Assembly (NCBI GenBank): GCA_027484725.1
Contig: JAIXSK010000039.1
Coordinates: 1-64,000 of the forward strand
Length of the DNA: 64,000 nt
From: Flavobacterium sp.
Lineage (GTDB): Bacteria > Bacteroidota > Bacteroidia > Flavobacteriales > Flavobacteriaceae
Direction of reading: 5' to 3'
Shown piece by piece: positions 1 through 7,444 of the stretch (position 1 is the stretch's first letter; each line of letters opens with the position of its first letter). Below the pieces are notes generated by a model, which worked only from the letters and a program-made list of their open reading frames with translations, searched no databases and had not been told where the DNA came from. The translations under genes were made by a program, and so were the position numbers.

Positions 1-94
1 GGCTCTCAGGCTCTCAGGCTCTCAGGCTCTCAGGCTCTCAGGCTCTCAGGCTCTCAGGCTCTCAGGCTCTCAGGCTCTCAGGCTCTCAGGCTCT
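1..94. repeat. Octamer tandem repeat (GGCTCTCA), 11.75 copies, cut by window edge
   Basis: The unit GGCTCTCA is repeated without error from the first base to position 94, then gives way to an A-rich stretch and the thiL start codon 12 bases later. The array runs off the left edge, so its full length is unknown. Because 8 is not a multiple of 3, all three plus-strand frames read the same cyclic eight-residue pattern and none contains a stop. The minus strand contains TGA in every 24 bases. Loss or gain of a unit would shift frame and change spacing to thiL. The array is either a slippage-prone leader or the stop-free 3' end of an upstream gene; it could also mark an assembly edge. Confidence 0.9.
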
Positions 95-106
95 AAAAAA
101 CAAAAA

Positions 107-1153
107 ATGTTAGAAGATAAAAACCCACAGCGCACCAGCTTGGCACAATTGGGCGAATTTGGTTTGATTGACCATTTAACGCGTCATTTTGAAATGCAAC
201 AACCATCAACCCAAAAAGGTATTGGCGATGATGCGGCGGTGTTGGATTTTGGCGACAAAAAAACGGTCATCTCAACCGATTTGCTCATTGAAGGCGTTCA
301 CTTTGATTTGGCTTATATGCCGCTCAAACATTTGGGTTATAAAGCAGTGGTGGTGAACCTTTCTGACATTTGCGCCATGAATGCCAAACCCACACAAATT
401 ACGGTTTCATTGGCGGTTTCGAACCGATTTCCGCTTGAAGCAATTGAAGAATTGTATGCCGGAATTTCGCTCGCGGCACAAAAATACAAAGTCGACGTGG
501 TGGGCGGCGATACAACTTCATCGCAAAAAGGATTGATTTTGAGCATTACCGCTTTGGGCGAAGCATCAGAAGAAGAATTAGTTTATAGAAACGGAGCCAA
601 AGCCAATGATTTACTCGTAGTCACTGGCGATTTGGGTGCTGCGTATATGGGCTTACAGGTTTTAGAGCGAGAAAAACAGGTATTTCAAGTGAATCCGAAT
701 GCACAACCTGATTTATCAACGTATGCTTATTTGGTCGAGCGTCAACTCAAACCGGAGGCACGGACTGACATCAGAACTTTGTTGCATGCTTTGGAGGTAA
801 AACCCACTTCGATGATTGATATTTCAGACGGACTTTCGTCAGAGATCATGCATTTGTGCAAGCAATCAGGCGTGGGTTGTAATTTATATGAAGACAAATT
901 GCCGATTGATCCGCAATTCATCAGCACTTGTGAAGAATTCAACCTGGACGCAACAACCATTGCCATCAACGGCGGGGAAGATTACGAATTGTTGTTTACT
1001 ATGGATATGAACGATTTTGATAAAATCAAAGCCAACCCAGATTTGACGATTATTGGTCATATGACTCAGCCCAGCGAAGGAATACATTTGATTACCCGGG
1101 CCAACACCAAAATTCCGCTCAAGGCGCGTGGTTGGAATGCGCTCAGCGAATAA
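107..1153 (+). CDS. thiL: Thiamine-monophosphate kinase
   Basis: ThiL phosphorylates thiamine monophosphate with ATP to give thiamine diphosphate, the active cofactor, in the cytoplasm. The 348-residue product has the usual family length and the AIR-synthase-like fold markers: GIGDDAAVL at residues 38-46, STDLLIEGVHF at 56-66 and VGGDTTSS around 132-139, which supply the Mg-ATP and substrate-binding acidic residues. The ATG at 107 is preceded only by an A-rich stretch with no Shine-Dalgarno sequence, as is normal in this phylum, and follows the octamer repeat closely. A good terminator follows the stop. No other thiamine gene is nearby. Confidence 0.95.
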   Translation: MLEDKNPQRTSLAQLGEFGLIDHLTRHFEMQQPSTQKGIGDDAAVLDFGDKKTVISTDLLIEGVHFDLAYMPLKHLGYKAVVVNLSDICAMNAKPTQITVSLAVSNRFPLEAIEELYAGISLAAQKYKVDVVGGDTTSSQKGLILSITALGEASEEELVYRNGAKANDLLVVTGDLGAAYMGLQVLEREKQVFQVNPNAQPDLSTYAYLVERQLKPEARTDIRTLLHALEVKPTSMIDISDGLSSEIMHLCKQSGVGCNLYEDKLPIDPQFISTCEEFNLDATTIAINGGEDYELLFTMDMNDFDKIKANPDLTIIGHMTQPSEGIHLITRANTKIPLKARGWNALSE

Positions 1154-1177
1154 TTCATCTTTGATTTTTAAGCATAA

Positions 1178-1209
1178 AAAAAGCGGCACTCCCTAATTTG
1201 CCGCTTTTT
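1178..1209 (+). terminator. Rho-independent terminator after thiL
   Basis: A perfect 11-bp stem, AAAAAGCGGCA (1178-1188) pairing with TGCCGCTTTTT (1199-1209), encloses a 10-base loop 25 bases after the thiL stop. It has A-tract and T-tract flanks, so it could also stop transcription arriving from the opposite strand. Confidence 0.85.
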
Positions 1210-1353
1210 CTATATGTTGTAGTGAAGATTTTGTGTTTTTCGTTTGGGGCAAAAAAGGCGAATCAAAAGCACTACGTTGTGTTTTTATGTTTACGACTAC
1301 TACCTCGTTAAACATAAGGCTAAATTAATACATGCCTTTTGATAATCGTCTGT

Positions 1354-1408
1354 GGTTTCCCTCAAAACTCATTACGGTTTCCCGCATTTTTGAGTACGGT
1401 TTTCCGCA
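1354..1408. repeat. Three short direct repeats at exact 22-bp spacing
   Basis: The 260-base gap between thiL and the response regulator has no gene. It contains GGTTTCCC at 1354-1361, GGTTTCCC at 1376-1383 and GGTTTTCC at 1398-1405, exactly 22 bp apart. The last two copies extend to ACGGTTTYCCGCA. A 7-bp inverted repeat, CTCAAAA (1361-1367) and TTTTGAG (1388-1394), is interleaved with them. Two helical turns between copies would suit binding of a protein to one face of the DNA, but no binding protein is identified. The array lies just 3' of the minus-strand gene ending at 1414. Confidence 0.5.
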
Positions 1409-1413
1409 ATAGA

Positions 1414-2082
1414 CTAGAGAAGCCCTTTGTTTTTGGCCTCTCGGATCAGATCAATATCACTGCCTCCTTTGATTTCAAGCAAATCTTTGAGGTGTAATTT
1501 TCGTTTTTCAACGGCGCTCAATGACAACGGAACATATTGCGGAATGTCTTTGGTTTTAACCCCTTTTGAGAGTTGAAATAGGATTTGTTTGTCAAAAGCA
1601 TCGATCTCAATGTTGTCGTATTGAATTTGACTGACCAATCTGACCACCGTTTGACTGTAATAGTTTTCTTCTTTGAGAATTTTATCAAAAGCCAACAAGA
1701 GTTCATCAAAAGTCAAATCATTTTTGATGACCAATCCATTGGGGTTGATGTTCTTGATGATGGTATTGATTTTAAGCAACTCGGTATGCATGGTGAGCAA
1801 AATGATTTTGCAATCAGGCATTTGTTGTTTGATGAGTTGCGCCAAATCTTCGCCCGAGAAAATTCCTTTTTCTTCATAAGTGGGCATACTCAAATCAAAA
1901 AAAGCGATTCCGAATGGCTCGGTAGCTTCAGTAATCGCTTCATAACCGGTTTTACAATCTTTGGCCTGCATAATTGAAAATTCATAAATGCCTTTAGAGT
2001 TGTATCCTTTGATGGCATTCTTGTAGGCCTCAATGATAAATGGATGATCGTCGACAATAAGAATATTAATAAGTGTAGCCAT
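1414..2082 (-). CDS. LuxR-type DNA-binding response regulator (second pair)
   Basis: This 222-residue two-component regulator has a receiver domain in about residues 1-130, with acidic residues D11-D12 and the likely phospho-acceptor D63 in FFDLSMP, and a C-terminal LuxR-like helix-turn-helix around residues 160-215 (FQLSKGVKTKDIP then LSLSAVEKRK). It begins 9 bases after the sensor kinase ending at 2092, so the two form an operon and very probably a cognate pair. It is a clear paralogue of the regulator at 4198-4851: both share the SKG/AKGIKTK, PLSLSAVxKRK and KGGSD patterns. Target genes are unknown. Confidence 0.9.
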   Translation of the reverse strand: MATLINILIVDDHPFIIEAYKNAIKGYNSKGIYEFSIMQAKDCKTGYEAITEATEPFGIAFFDLSMPTYEEKGIFSGEDLAQLIKQQMPDCKIILLTMHTELLKINTIIKNINPNGLVIKNDLTFDELLLAFDKILKEENYYSQTVVRLVSQIQYDNIEIDAFDKQILFQLSKGVKTKDIPQYVPLSLSAVEKRKLHLKDLLEIKGGSDIDLIREAKNKGLL

Positions 2083-2091
2083 AGTTTTAGG

Positions 2092-4119
2092 TTATGATAT
2101 TGGTATGGTGATTTCTATAGTGGTTCCTTCGTTGATTTTGGTTTTGATTACAGCCTTCGCATCAGAAGCTTTGGCTCTGGCCATGATGTTTTGCAAACCT
2201 AATCCTTTTTTCTGTTTTTTGAACGAAAACCCAACGCCATCATCAAAAATCTCCATGAGTACATAATCTGCTGTTTTGCGCATACTTACCTCAACATTTT
2301 TGGCTTGCGCATGTTTGAGAATATTTTGCAAGGCTTCTTGCATGATGCGATACAAGTGAATTTTTTTGTATCCGGCCATCTTTTCCCAATCTATTTGCCA
2401 ATCAATCTCGAGGTGATATTGGCAGGCAGAAATGTTTTTTTGCTCTTGAATCAAAGCCTCGGCTATGCCTACAAAACTGCCTTTGTTAGACAGAGCTCCG
2501 TGGTTTAGGTCATGTGCAATATTACGAATTTCTTTCTCAATATCTTGGATTCCATCAACGAATCTGGTGAAGTTTTTGCGGGTTTCTTCAGGTGTTTTTT
2601 GCACCAACAAATGCAAGTTAATACGTGTAGAAGCGAGCATATTCATGATGCCGTCATGCAAATCTTGGGCAATGCGTTTTTTTTCAAGTGAGCGCCCCGT
2701 ATCAATTTTATTTTGCTGATCGAGCATGAGATTCGAAATTTCTTCGTTGGCTTTTTGTTGAATTTGTTTGAGTTCTAATTCGCGTTTTTTGGCCGCCTGA
2801 ATTTTAATAATTAAAAGCAAAACCAACAAGCCAATAATACCCAAGGCAAACATCCAAACGCGGTGGTAATTTTTGATGGCGGTATTTTTTTGTTGGGTGA
2901 TTTCTTCGGTTTCGTAGGCGATTTTGGCAAACTTATTACGGGTTTCTCTTTCGAGCTGTTGCATACTATCAGAGATTCTGATATATTCTGAAGAATATTT
3001 TAAAGCGTTTTGAGGATCAACTTTAATGAGTTGTTTGAGGGAGATTAGGATATCTCCTGGGTTTTTATATGATGAAGACAGTTTATAAGCTTTGCAGGCA
3101 TATTCCTTAGCTTTTATTTTATTTTTGGTTTCATAATGATACATTGAAAAAAAAAGTAAATTAAACTCTGCTCCTTGTTGAATTTTTAAACTATCTCTAA
3201 TTCCTAAAGTCTTAGTTAACATTTTTTCTACATCATCAAAATTTTTATTTTTTATTTTAATGTTTGCTAAATTATCAATAGAGACACAATAAGAAGGCGC
3301 GAATATAATTGACTCATTGACTATATTTTTCTTCAAAGATTTCTTATAAAACATTTCCGCATTTACAAAATTTTTGAGTTTTTCGTAACTTATTGCCATA
3401 TTGTTTAATGCTATAGTTTCAGAAATCTTAAAATCATCTCTGTTTTCTCCTTGAGTTAATTTCAATGCCTTTTTATAATATCTGATTGCAGATGTGTAAT
3501 CTTTTTGGGATTCTAAATTTACGCCAAGGTTTATAAAAATTGATACTTTTTGTTTTTTAGATTTCAATTTATCAGCAATTTTCAGAGCGGCTATTAGCGC
3601 TGTTTCAGCCTCAATATAATTACAAGTGTAGAATAACACTAACGCTTTATCAATAAATATATCACATAAAGAACTTTTATTATTTATTTTTTTGAATGTT
3701 TTCTCAGCTCGTAAATAGTAATAAAAAGCACTGTCATTCATGCTTTTATTTTCATAATAAACACCCATCCATCGATACGAATGACCTATAAAATACTCGT
3801 CCCCGGCTTCCTGGCTTTTTAGTAAAAAAATCTTACTCGTTTTCTTTAAATTATTCCATGAATTCAAATCATTAAAGTTTCTACACAATTGTATAAATCT
3901 ATCTCTATTGATAGAATCATTCTCTTCTAAAACCAAAGCATCAACCGCTTTTTGGGTATAACGAACCCGCGTCGCATAAGGTGTTTTATGAGAAAGTGCT
4001 TTTTGAATATACAGTGAAGTGCTGTCGTTTGAAGAAATATGCTGGGGTATCTTTTTATGCTGACAACTCGTCAAGAATATAAAGAATAGAATAAAGCCGA
4101 ATATATATTTAAAAATCAT
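2092..4119 (-). CDS. TPR-containing lipoprotein sensor histidine kinase (second pair)
   Basis: The product is about 675 residues counted from the ATG at 4119. The frame is open to a TTG at 4155 and has another ATG at 4134, but the 4119 start gives a clean signal sequence ending in lipobox LTSC with Cys19. Tetratricopeptide-like helical repeats fill about residues 40-390. A membrane helix follows at about 421-439, then a coiled coil, a HisKA_3 dimerisation helix with phospho-acceptor H488 in AQDLHDG, and a HATPase domain (DDGVGF and GLGLQNIMARA). The TPR region should be periplasmic and the kinase cytoplasmic. It is transcribed after the regulator at 4198 and before the one at 1414. The ligand is unknown. 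Confidence 0.88.
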   Translation of the reverse strand: MIFKYIFGFILFFIFLTSCQHKKIPQHISSNDSTSLYIQKALSHKTPYATRVRYTQKAVDALVLEENDSINRDRFIQLCRNFNDLNSWNNLKKTSKIFLLKSQEAGDEYFIGHSYRWMGVYYENKSMNDSAFYYYLRAEKTFKKINNKSSLCDIFIDKALVLFYTCNYIEAETALIAALKIADKLKSKKQKVSIFINLGVNLESQKDYTSAIRYYKKALKLTQGENRDDFKISETIALNNMAISYEKLKNFVNAEMFYKKSLKKNIVNESIIFAPSYCVSIDNLANIKIKNKNFDDVEKMLTKTLGIRDSLKIQQGAEFNLLFFSMYHYETKNKIKAKEYACKAYKLSSSYKNPGDILISLKQLIKVDPQNALKYSSEYIRISDSMQQLERETRNKFAKIAYETEEITQQKNTAIKNYHRVWMFALGIIGLLVLLLIIKIQAAKKRELELKQIQQKANEEISNLMLDQQNKIDTGRSLEKKRIAQDLHDGIMNMLASTRINLHLLVQKTPEETRKNFTRFVDGIQDIEKEIRNIAHDLNHGALSNKGSFVGIAEALIQEQKNISACQYHLEIDWQIDWEKMAGYKKIHLYRIMQEALQNILKHAQAKNVEVSMRKTADYVLMEIFDDGVGFSFKKQKKGLGLQNIMARAKASDAKAVIKTKINEGTTIEITIPIS

Positions 4120-4197
4120 ACTGCCTATAAACATTAGAGTTTTGAAGTTAATCAAAAAATAACTTGATGGCGGCAGATTTTCTACAGTAAATGTTAA

Positions 4198-4851
4198 CTA
4201 AATGAGTCCCAACCGTTGCGCTTCTTTGATGATTTCTTCATCAGAGCCGCCCTTAGGAATATCAAAAAAAAGTCTGATTTTGGCTTTTCGCTTGTCAACA
4301 GCGCTTAAAGAAATAGGCAAATGTTCGGGAATGTTTTTGGTTTTGATTCCTTTGGCCAACAAAAAAATGATTCGCCGATCATAAGAATCTAATCCGTCGT
4401 ATAAATTGGCCACTGCTTTCAAACAGTTCCGCGCCGTTTGGCTGTAATAATTTTCGCCTTCGTTAACCGTATTTATCGCTTGAACCAGCTCATCAGACTG
4501 AAAATCGCTTTTGACCAAAACAGCATTGGGGTTCAAAGACCGAATAAGATTGTAAAGCACAATACCTTCTGTATGCGAGGTGAGAAACATAATTTTGGTT
4601 TCGGGAAACTTCTGGTTGATGTGTTTGGCCATGTCTTCACCGGAAAAAATTTTTTTTTCAGGATAGGCCGGCATCGCCAAATCAAGCAAGGCTATGTCAA
4701 AGGCTTCTTGCGCTTGTTGAATCACTTTATAAGCTTGCTCAAAACTGTAAGCGGTGGTAAACTGTAAGCGGTCAGTGTTTAAATGGGCATTGAGAATTCC
4801 TTTGTATCCCTCAATCATGGCCGGATGGTCTTCAACAATAAAAAGGTGCAT
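4198..4851 (-). CDS. LuxR-type DNA-binding response regulator (first pair)
   Basis: This 217-residue regulator has a receiver domain (ED at residues 7-8, likely phospho-acceptor D57 in ALLDLAMP) followed by a LuxR-type helix-turn-helix near the C terminus (FLLAKGIKTKNIP and LPISLSAVDKRK). It lies 11 bases after the kinase ending at 4863 and 78 bases before the kinase starting at 4119, giving the order kinase, regulator, kinase, regulator on one strand. Similarity to the regulator at 1414-2082 across its whole length points to tandem duplication of a kinase-regulator module. Regulated genes are unknown. Confidence 0.9.
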   Translation of the reverse strand: MHLFIVEDHPAMIEGYKGILNAHLNTDRLQFTTAYSFEQAYKVIQQAQEAFDIALLDLAMPAYPEKKIFSGEDMAKHINQKFPETKIMFLTSHTEGIVLYNLIRSLNPNAVLVKSDFQSDELVQAINTVNEGENYYSQTARNCLKAVANLYDGLDSYDRRIIFLLAKGIKTKNIPEHLPISLSAVDKRKAKIRLFFDIPKGGSDEEIIKEAQRLGLI

Positions 4852-4862
4852 ATATAAATGTT

Positions 4863-6920
4863 TTAGGCTTCAACTTGTTTTTGGACTAGGGGAACCGAAA
4901 CTGTTATGGTGGTTCCTTTGCCTTTTTTGGACTGCACTTCAAAAGTACCTTCGCTTTCGCTGGTTCTGGACAACATATTTTGCAGGCCAATACCGCGTTT
5001 TTTGGTGTCAACTTCAAAACCTACGCCGTCATCGGTAACTTTTAATGTCAGTGTGTTTTCATCGGTTTTAAATTCTACGTGAATATGCTTGGCTTGTGCA
5101 TATTTGTTGATGTTTTGAAGAGACTCTTGGAGAATTCGATACAAATTAATTTTGGTGGTATTTCCGATGGCATCCCATTGAATTTTTTCATCCATGGAAG
5201 AAGTTAGTTCCGGCTCAAAAGAATTGCTCTGTTCTTCTAATAAATTATTGACAATGGCAACGAAATTGTTGATAAGTGCGTGTTTTTCTCGATTCAAATC
5301 ATGAGAAATCTCTCGAATATCTTGCTCAATATTCTTTAACTCATTCAAATAATTAAATCGACTGTTGATGGATTCTTCATCGGTTGATCTATTCAAACTA
5401 TCTAAGTTCAGTCTAGCCCCAAACAAACGCCCTAAAACCCCATCGTGCAATTCTTGAGCAATTCGCTTTTTCTCGCGTACACGGTTTTCTTCTATTGTTG
5501 CTTGCTGAGAAATCATCAAATTGTAAATTTCCTCATTGGCTTTTTGTTGTTGCTGCTTAAGCATGAGCTCACGGTTTTTGGCGCGCTGTGTTCGAATCAC
5601 AAAAAGCAACAACCCCACAAACAAGGTTCCTACAAAAAAGTATAACAGGCTTCTGTTCTGTTCAGCCAGTTTGTCTTTTTCTTGGATGATTTCATCGGTT
5701 TCAAAAGCAATCCGCGCAAATTTGTCTTTGGATTTGCGTTCTTCTAATTGAATGCTATCGCTGATTTTTATGTATTCTTTAGAATATTGAGATGAGTTTT
5801 TGTGGTCGATAGATGATAATTGTTTCAATGAAAGTAAAAAATCTCCTGAAACATTGGTTTTTTTCGAATCATTCAATGCTTCAATGGCATATTTTTTTGC
5901 ATTAGTAGAATCGTTTTTCTTGTAAAAAAATTCCGATAAATGAATTTTACTAAGAATAGCACTTGAATACATTCGATTTTTAACTCTAATTTTCAAAGCT
6001 TCGAAAAAAAGGGCTGGAAGATTTGAATTTTCATTTAACATAAACTTAGAGTATGCTAAATTATCAATCAGAGTTGAATATATATATGGACTTTCATCGA
6101 GTAAGTTTGGAGCCAATAGTGCTTTTCGATAATTTTTAATTGCATTTGCATAATTCCCCATGTTTTGATATGCATAACCAATATTATTTAATGAGCTAGA
6201 TTCGTAATGCATTTTTGATTTTTGGATTGATGAGTATTTATAAACTAAAGAAAGTGCTTTATTGTGATATGTAAGAGCGTTTTCATAATTTTTAGATTCA
6301 ATAGAGCAGATACCTATTAGATTATAAGCATCATACTCCTTTTGAACTTCATTAAACTTTTTCAAATAATTAAGTGCCTGTATTGATGACAATTCACATC
6401 CTGATAGATCATTTACATAGTACTGAACAAAAGCCTTGTCGATATAATTTTTACCAAGATTTAAACTATCTTTTATTCTAATAAATAGCTTCTCAGCTTT
6501 TATTATGTAATAATATGCACTATCATTTTTTACATTATTTATATGCTGATTGGCGATTAAATTATATGCTTTAGCTATGCTTAATGAATCCTTTTCAATT
6601 TTTGATTTTTCTAATAATCTAAAAACCAATTTATTGAGTTTGCTTTCTTGTTTCAGTTTATAATATCCCAAAGCTGCATCGAACAAATATTTGTTATAAT
6701 CTTTGTTTGATTCTTGCTTTTGAATAATTTGAACTGCTCTATCAACAAATTTCACCTTATCGATTTCATTAATCGAGTCTTGATTAATGGCCTCAATTAA
6801 TTTTTTAGCTTCATCTAATTGATAATTTCCTGAAAGGCTATTGTGAGTCCCTTTATCGTTACAAGCGATAAGAATCAAAAATAAAACATATATTAAAAAC
6901 TTTTTCAATTCTCTTTTCAT
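4863..6920 (-). CDS. TPR-containing lipoprotein sensor histidine kinase (first pair)
   Basis: The product is about 685 residues from the ATG at 6920. A longer reading from 6950 is unlikely because that codon lies inside the terminator hairpin of the upstream gene. The N terminus is a lipoprotein signal (LFLILIAC, Cys20). Helical TPR-like repeats fill about residues 40-390, for example NNIGYAYQNMGNYANAI. A membrane helix follows at about 425-442, then a coiled coil, HisKA_3 with phospho-acceptor H492 in AQELHDG, and a HATPase domain (DDGVGFEV and GIGLQNMLSR). Architecture and sequence match the kinase at 2092-4119. Acylation plus a transmembrane helix would anchor the periplasmic TPR array at both ends. 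Confidence 0.88.
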   Translation of the reverse strand: MKRELKKFLIYVLFLILIACNDKGTHNSLSGNYQLDEAKKLIEAINQDSINEIDKVKFVDRAVQIIQKQESNKDYNKYLFDAALGYYKLKQESKLNKLVFRLLEKSKIEKDSLSIAKAYNLIANQHINNVKNDSAYYYIIKAEKLFIRIKDSLNLGKNYIDKAFVQYYVNDLSGCELSSIQALNYLKKFNEVQKEYDAYNLIGICSIESKNYENALTYHNKALSLVYKYSSIQKSKMHYESSSLNNIGYAYQNMGNYANAIKNYRKALLAPNLLDESPYIYSTLIDNLAYSKFMLNENSNLPALFFEALKIRVKNRMYSSAILSKIHLSEFFYKKNDSTNAKKYAIEALNDSKKTNVSGDFLLSLKQLSSIDHKNSSQYSKEYIKISDSIQLEERKSKDKFARIAFETDEIIQEKDKLAEQNRSLLYFFVGTLFVGLLLFVIRTQRAKNRELMLKQQQQKANEEIYNLMISQQATIEENRVREKKRIAQELHDGVLGRLFGARLNLDSLNRSTDEESINSRFNYLNELKNIEQDIREISHDLNREKHALINNFVAIVNNLLEEQSNSFEPELTSSMDEKIQWDAIGNTTKINLYRILQESLQNINKYAQAKHIHVEFKTDENTLTLKVTDDGVGFEVDTKKRGIGLQNMLSRTSESEGTFEVQSKKGKGTTITVSVPLVQKQVEA

Positions 6921-6941
6921 TTTAAGTATAAAAATAAAAAA

Positions 6942-6966
6942 GGCTTCCAAATTGGAAGCCTTTTTT
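6942..6966 (-). terminator. Terminator of the repeat-peptide gene
   Basis: GGCTTCCAA (6942-6950) and TTGGAAGCC (6952-6960) form a near-continuous palindrome flanked by an A-tract on the left and T6 on the right. Read on the minus strand it follows the stop of the repeat-peptide gene at 6987 by about 20 bases and precedes the kinase start at 6920. It could limit, rather than abolish, read-through from the peptide gene into the kinase operon. Confidence 0.8.
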
Positions 6967-6986
6967 ATTTTTTTTTGTTTAAAAAA

Positions 6987-7271
6987 TTATCTTGTTCTTG
7001 GCGCTGTAGTTCCACCTATTTCCGAATACTGTCTTGGTGCAGTACCTCCACCTATTTCCGAATACTGTCTTGGCGCAGTACCTCCACCTATTTCTGAGTA
7101 CTGTCTTGGTGCTGTAGTTCCACCTATTTCCGAATACTGCCTAGGTGCAGTTCCTCCTCCAATTTTGGATTGTTGCCTTGGTGCAGTTCCTCCTCCAATT
7201 TCTGGAGCTCTGAAAGAAGTTAAAATCATCATTAGAGATAATAATCCGAATGTTAATAATGTTTTTTTCAT
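6987..7271 (-). CDS. Small secreted protein of tandem 12-residue repeats (IGGGTAPRQYSE)
   Basis: No known family is recognised. The frame can start at ATG 7283 or ATG 7271; the second gives a typical signal peptide, MKKTLLTFGLL then a hydrophobic core ending near LTSF. The rest of the protein is six near-identical copies of a 12-residue unit, with cores IGGGTAPR or IGGTTAPR joined mostly by QYSE (first linkers QQSK and QYSE). The mature part is rich in Gly, Thr and Pro, has one Arg per unit and no Cys. Arg-specific cleavage would release dodecapeptides of the QYSEIGG type. It has its own terminator and sits directly upstream of two kinase-regulator pairs with periplasmic TPR domains. A signalling-peptide precursor is a hypothesis; a structural repeat protein is the alternative. 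Confidence 0.75.
   Translation of the reverse strand: MKKTLLTFGLLSLMMILTSFRAPEIGGGTAPRQQSKIGGGTAPRQYSEIGGTTAPRQYSEIGGGTAPRQYSEIGGGTAPRQYSEIGGTTAPRTR
6996..7202. repeat. 36-bp coding tandem repeat, six copies
   Basis: The DNA encoding the 12-residue units is itself a tandem array with a 36-base period. The central four copies are almost identical at nucleotide level, differing mainly at a Gly/Thr codon and synonymous sites, while the copy nearest the signal peptide is more diverged. This is the pattern of recent unequal exchange or slippage. Copy-number change would keep the reading frame. Confidence 0.85.
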
Positions 7272-7314
7272 AATCTGAGACATTTATGTGTTTGTTGTTT
7301 TACTCGCCTTTTCT

Positions 7315-7335
7315 GTGAAATTGCGCACATTTCAC
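7315..7335 (-). promoter_or_regulatory. 7-bp inverted repeat in the leader of the repeat-peptide gene
   Basis: GTGAAAT (7315-7321) and ATTTCAC (7329-7335) form a perfect inverted repeat around a 7-base centre, 32 bases before the upstream ATG at 7283. It may be an operator or a leader hairpin. The rest of the 7284-7444 gap shows no gene. A further inverted repeat, TAGCCAA (7419-7425) with TTGGCTA (7441-7447), overlaps the stop of the upstream LytTR gene and lacks a clear U-tract. Confidence 0.4.
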
Positions 7336-7444
7336 GATGTAAAACTACAATGCATGTCTCGCCACACCTAGTGTTTCGGGGCGTATATAGTGTGATGAAT
7401 AAGTTTGTGAGTGAATGATAGCCAAATTATGGTAGATGGGTTGG

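Noticed and set aside
1240..1256. A third copy of the small RNA linker (GGGGCAAAAAAGG) downstream of thiL
   Set aside because: Only a short A-rich stretch is shared; neither the 5' hairpin nor the terminator stem is present.
1354..1408. Canonical LytTR binding-site pair
   Set aside because: The spacing fits but the repeat sequence deviates from the common consensus at several positions, so only a generic repeat is reported.
6996..7202. Possible CRISPR array from regular 36-bp repeats
   Set aside because: The repeats abut directly with no spacers and encode a protein in frame; no cas genes are present.
6952..7278. Plus-strand open frame of 108 residues with GAVPPPISEYCL repeats opposite the repeat-peptide gene
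   Set aside because: It has no signal peptide or promoter, contains the terminator region at its start, and its repeats are only the reverse complement of the real coding repeats.
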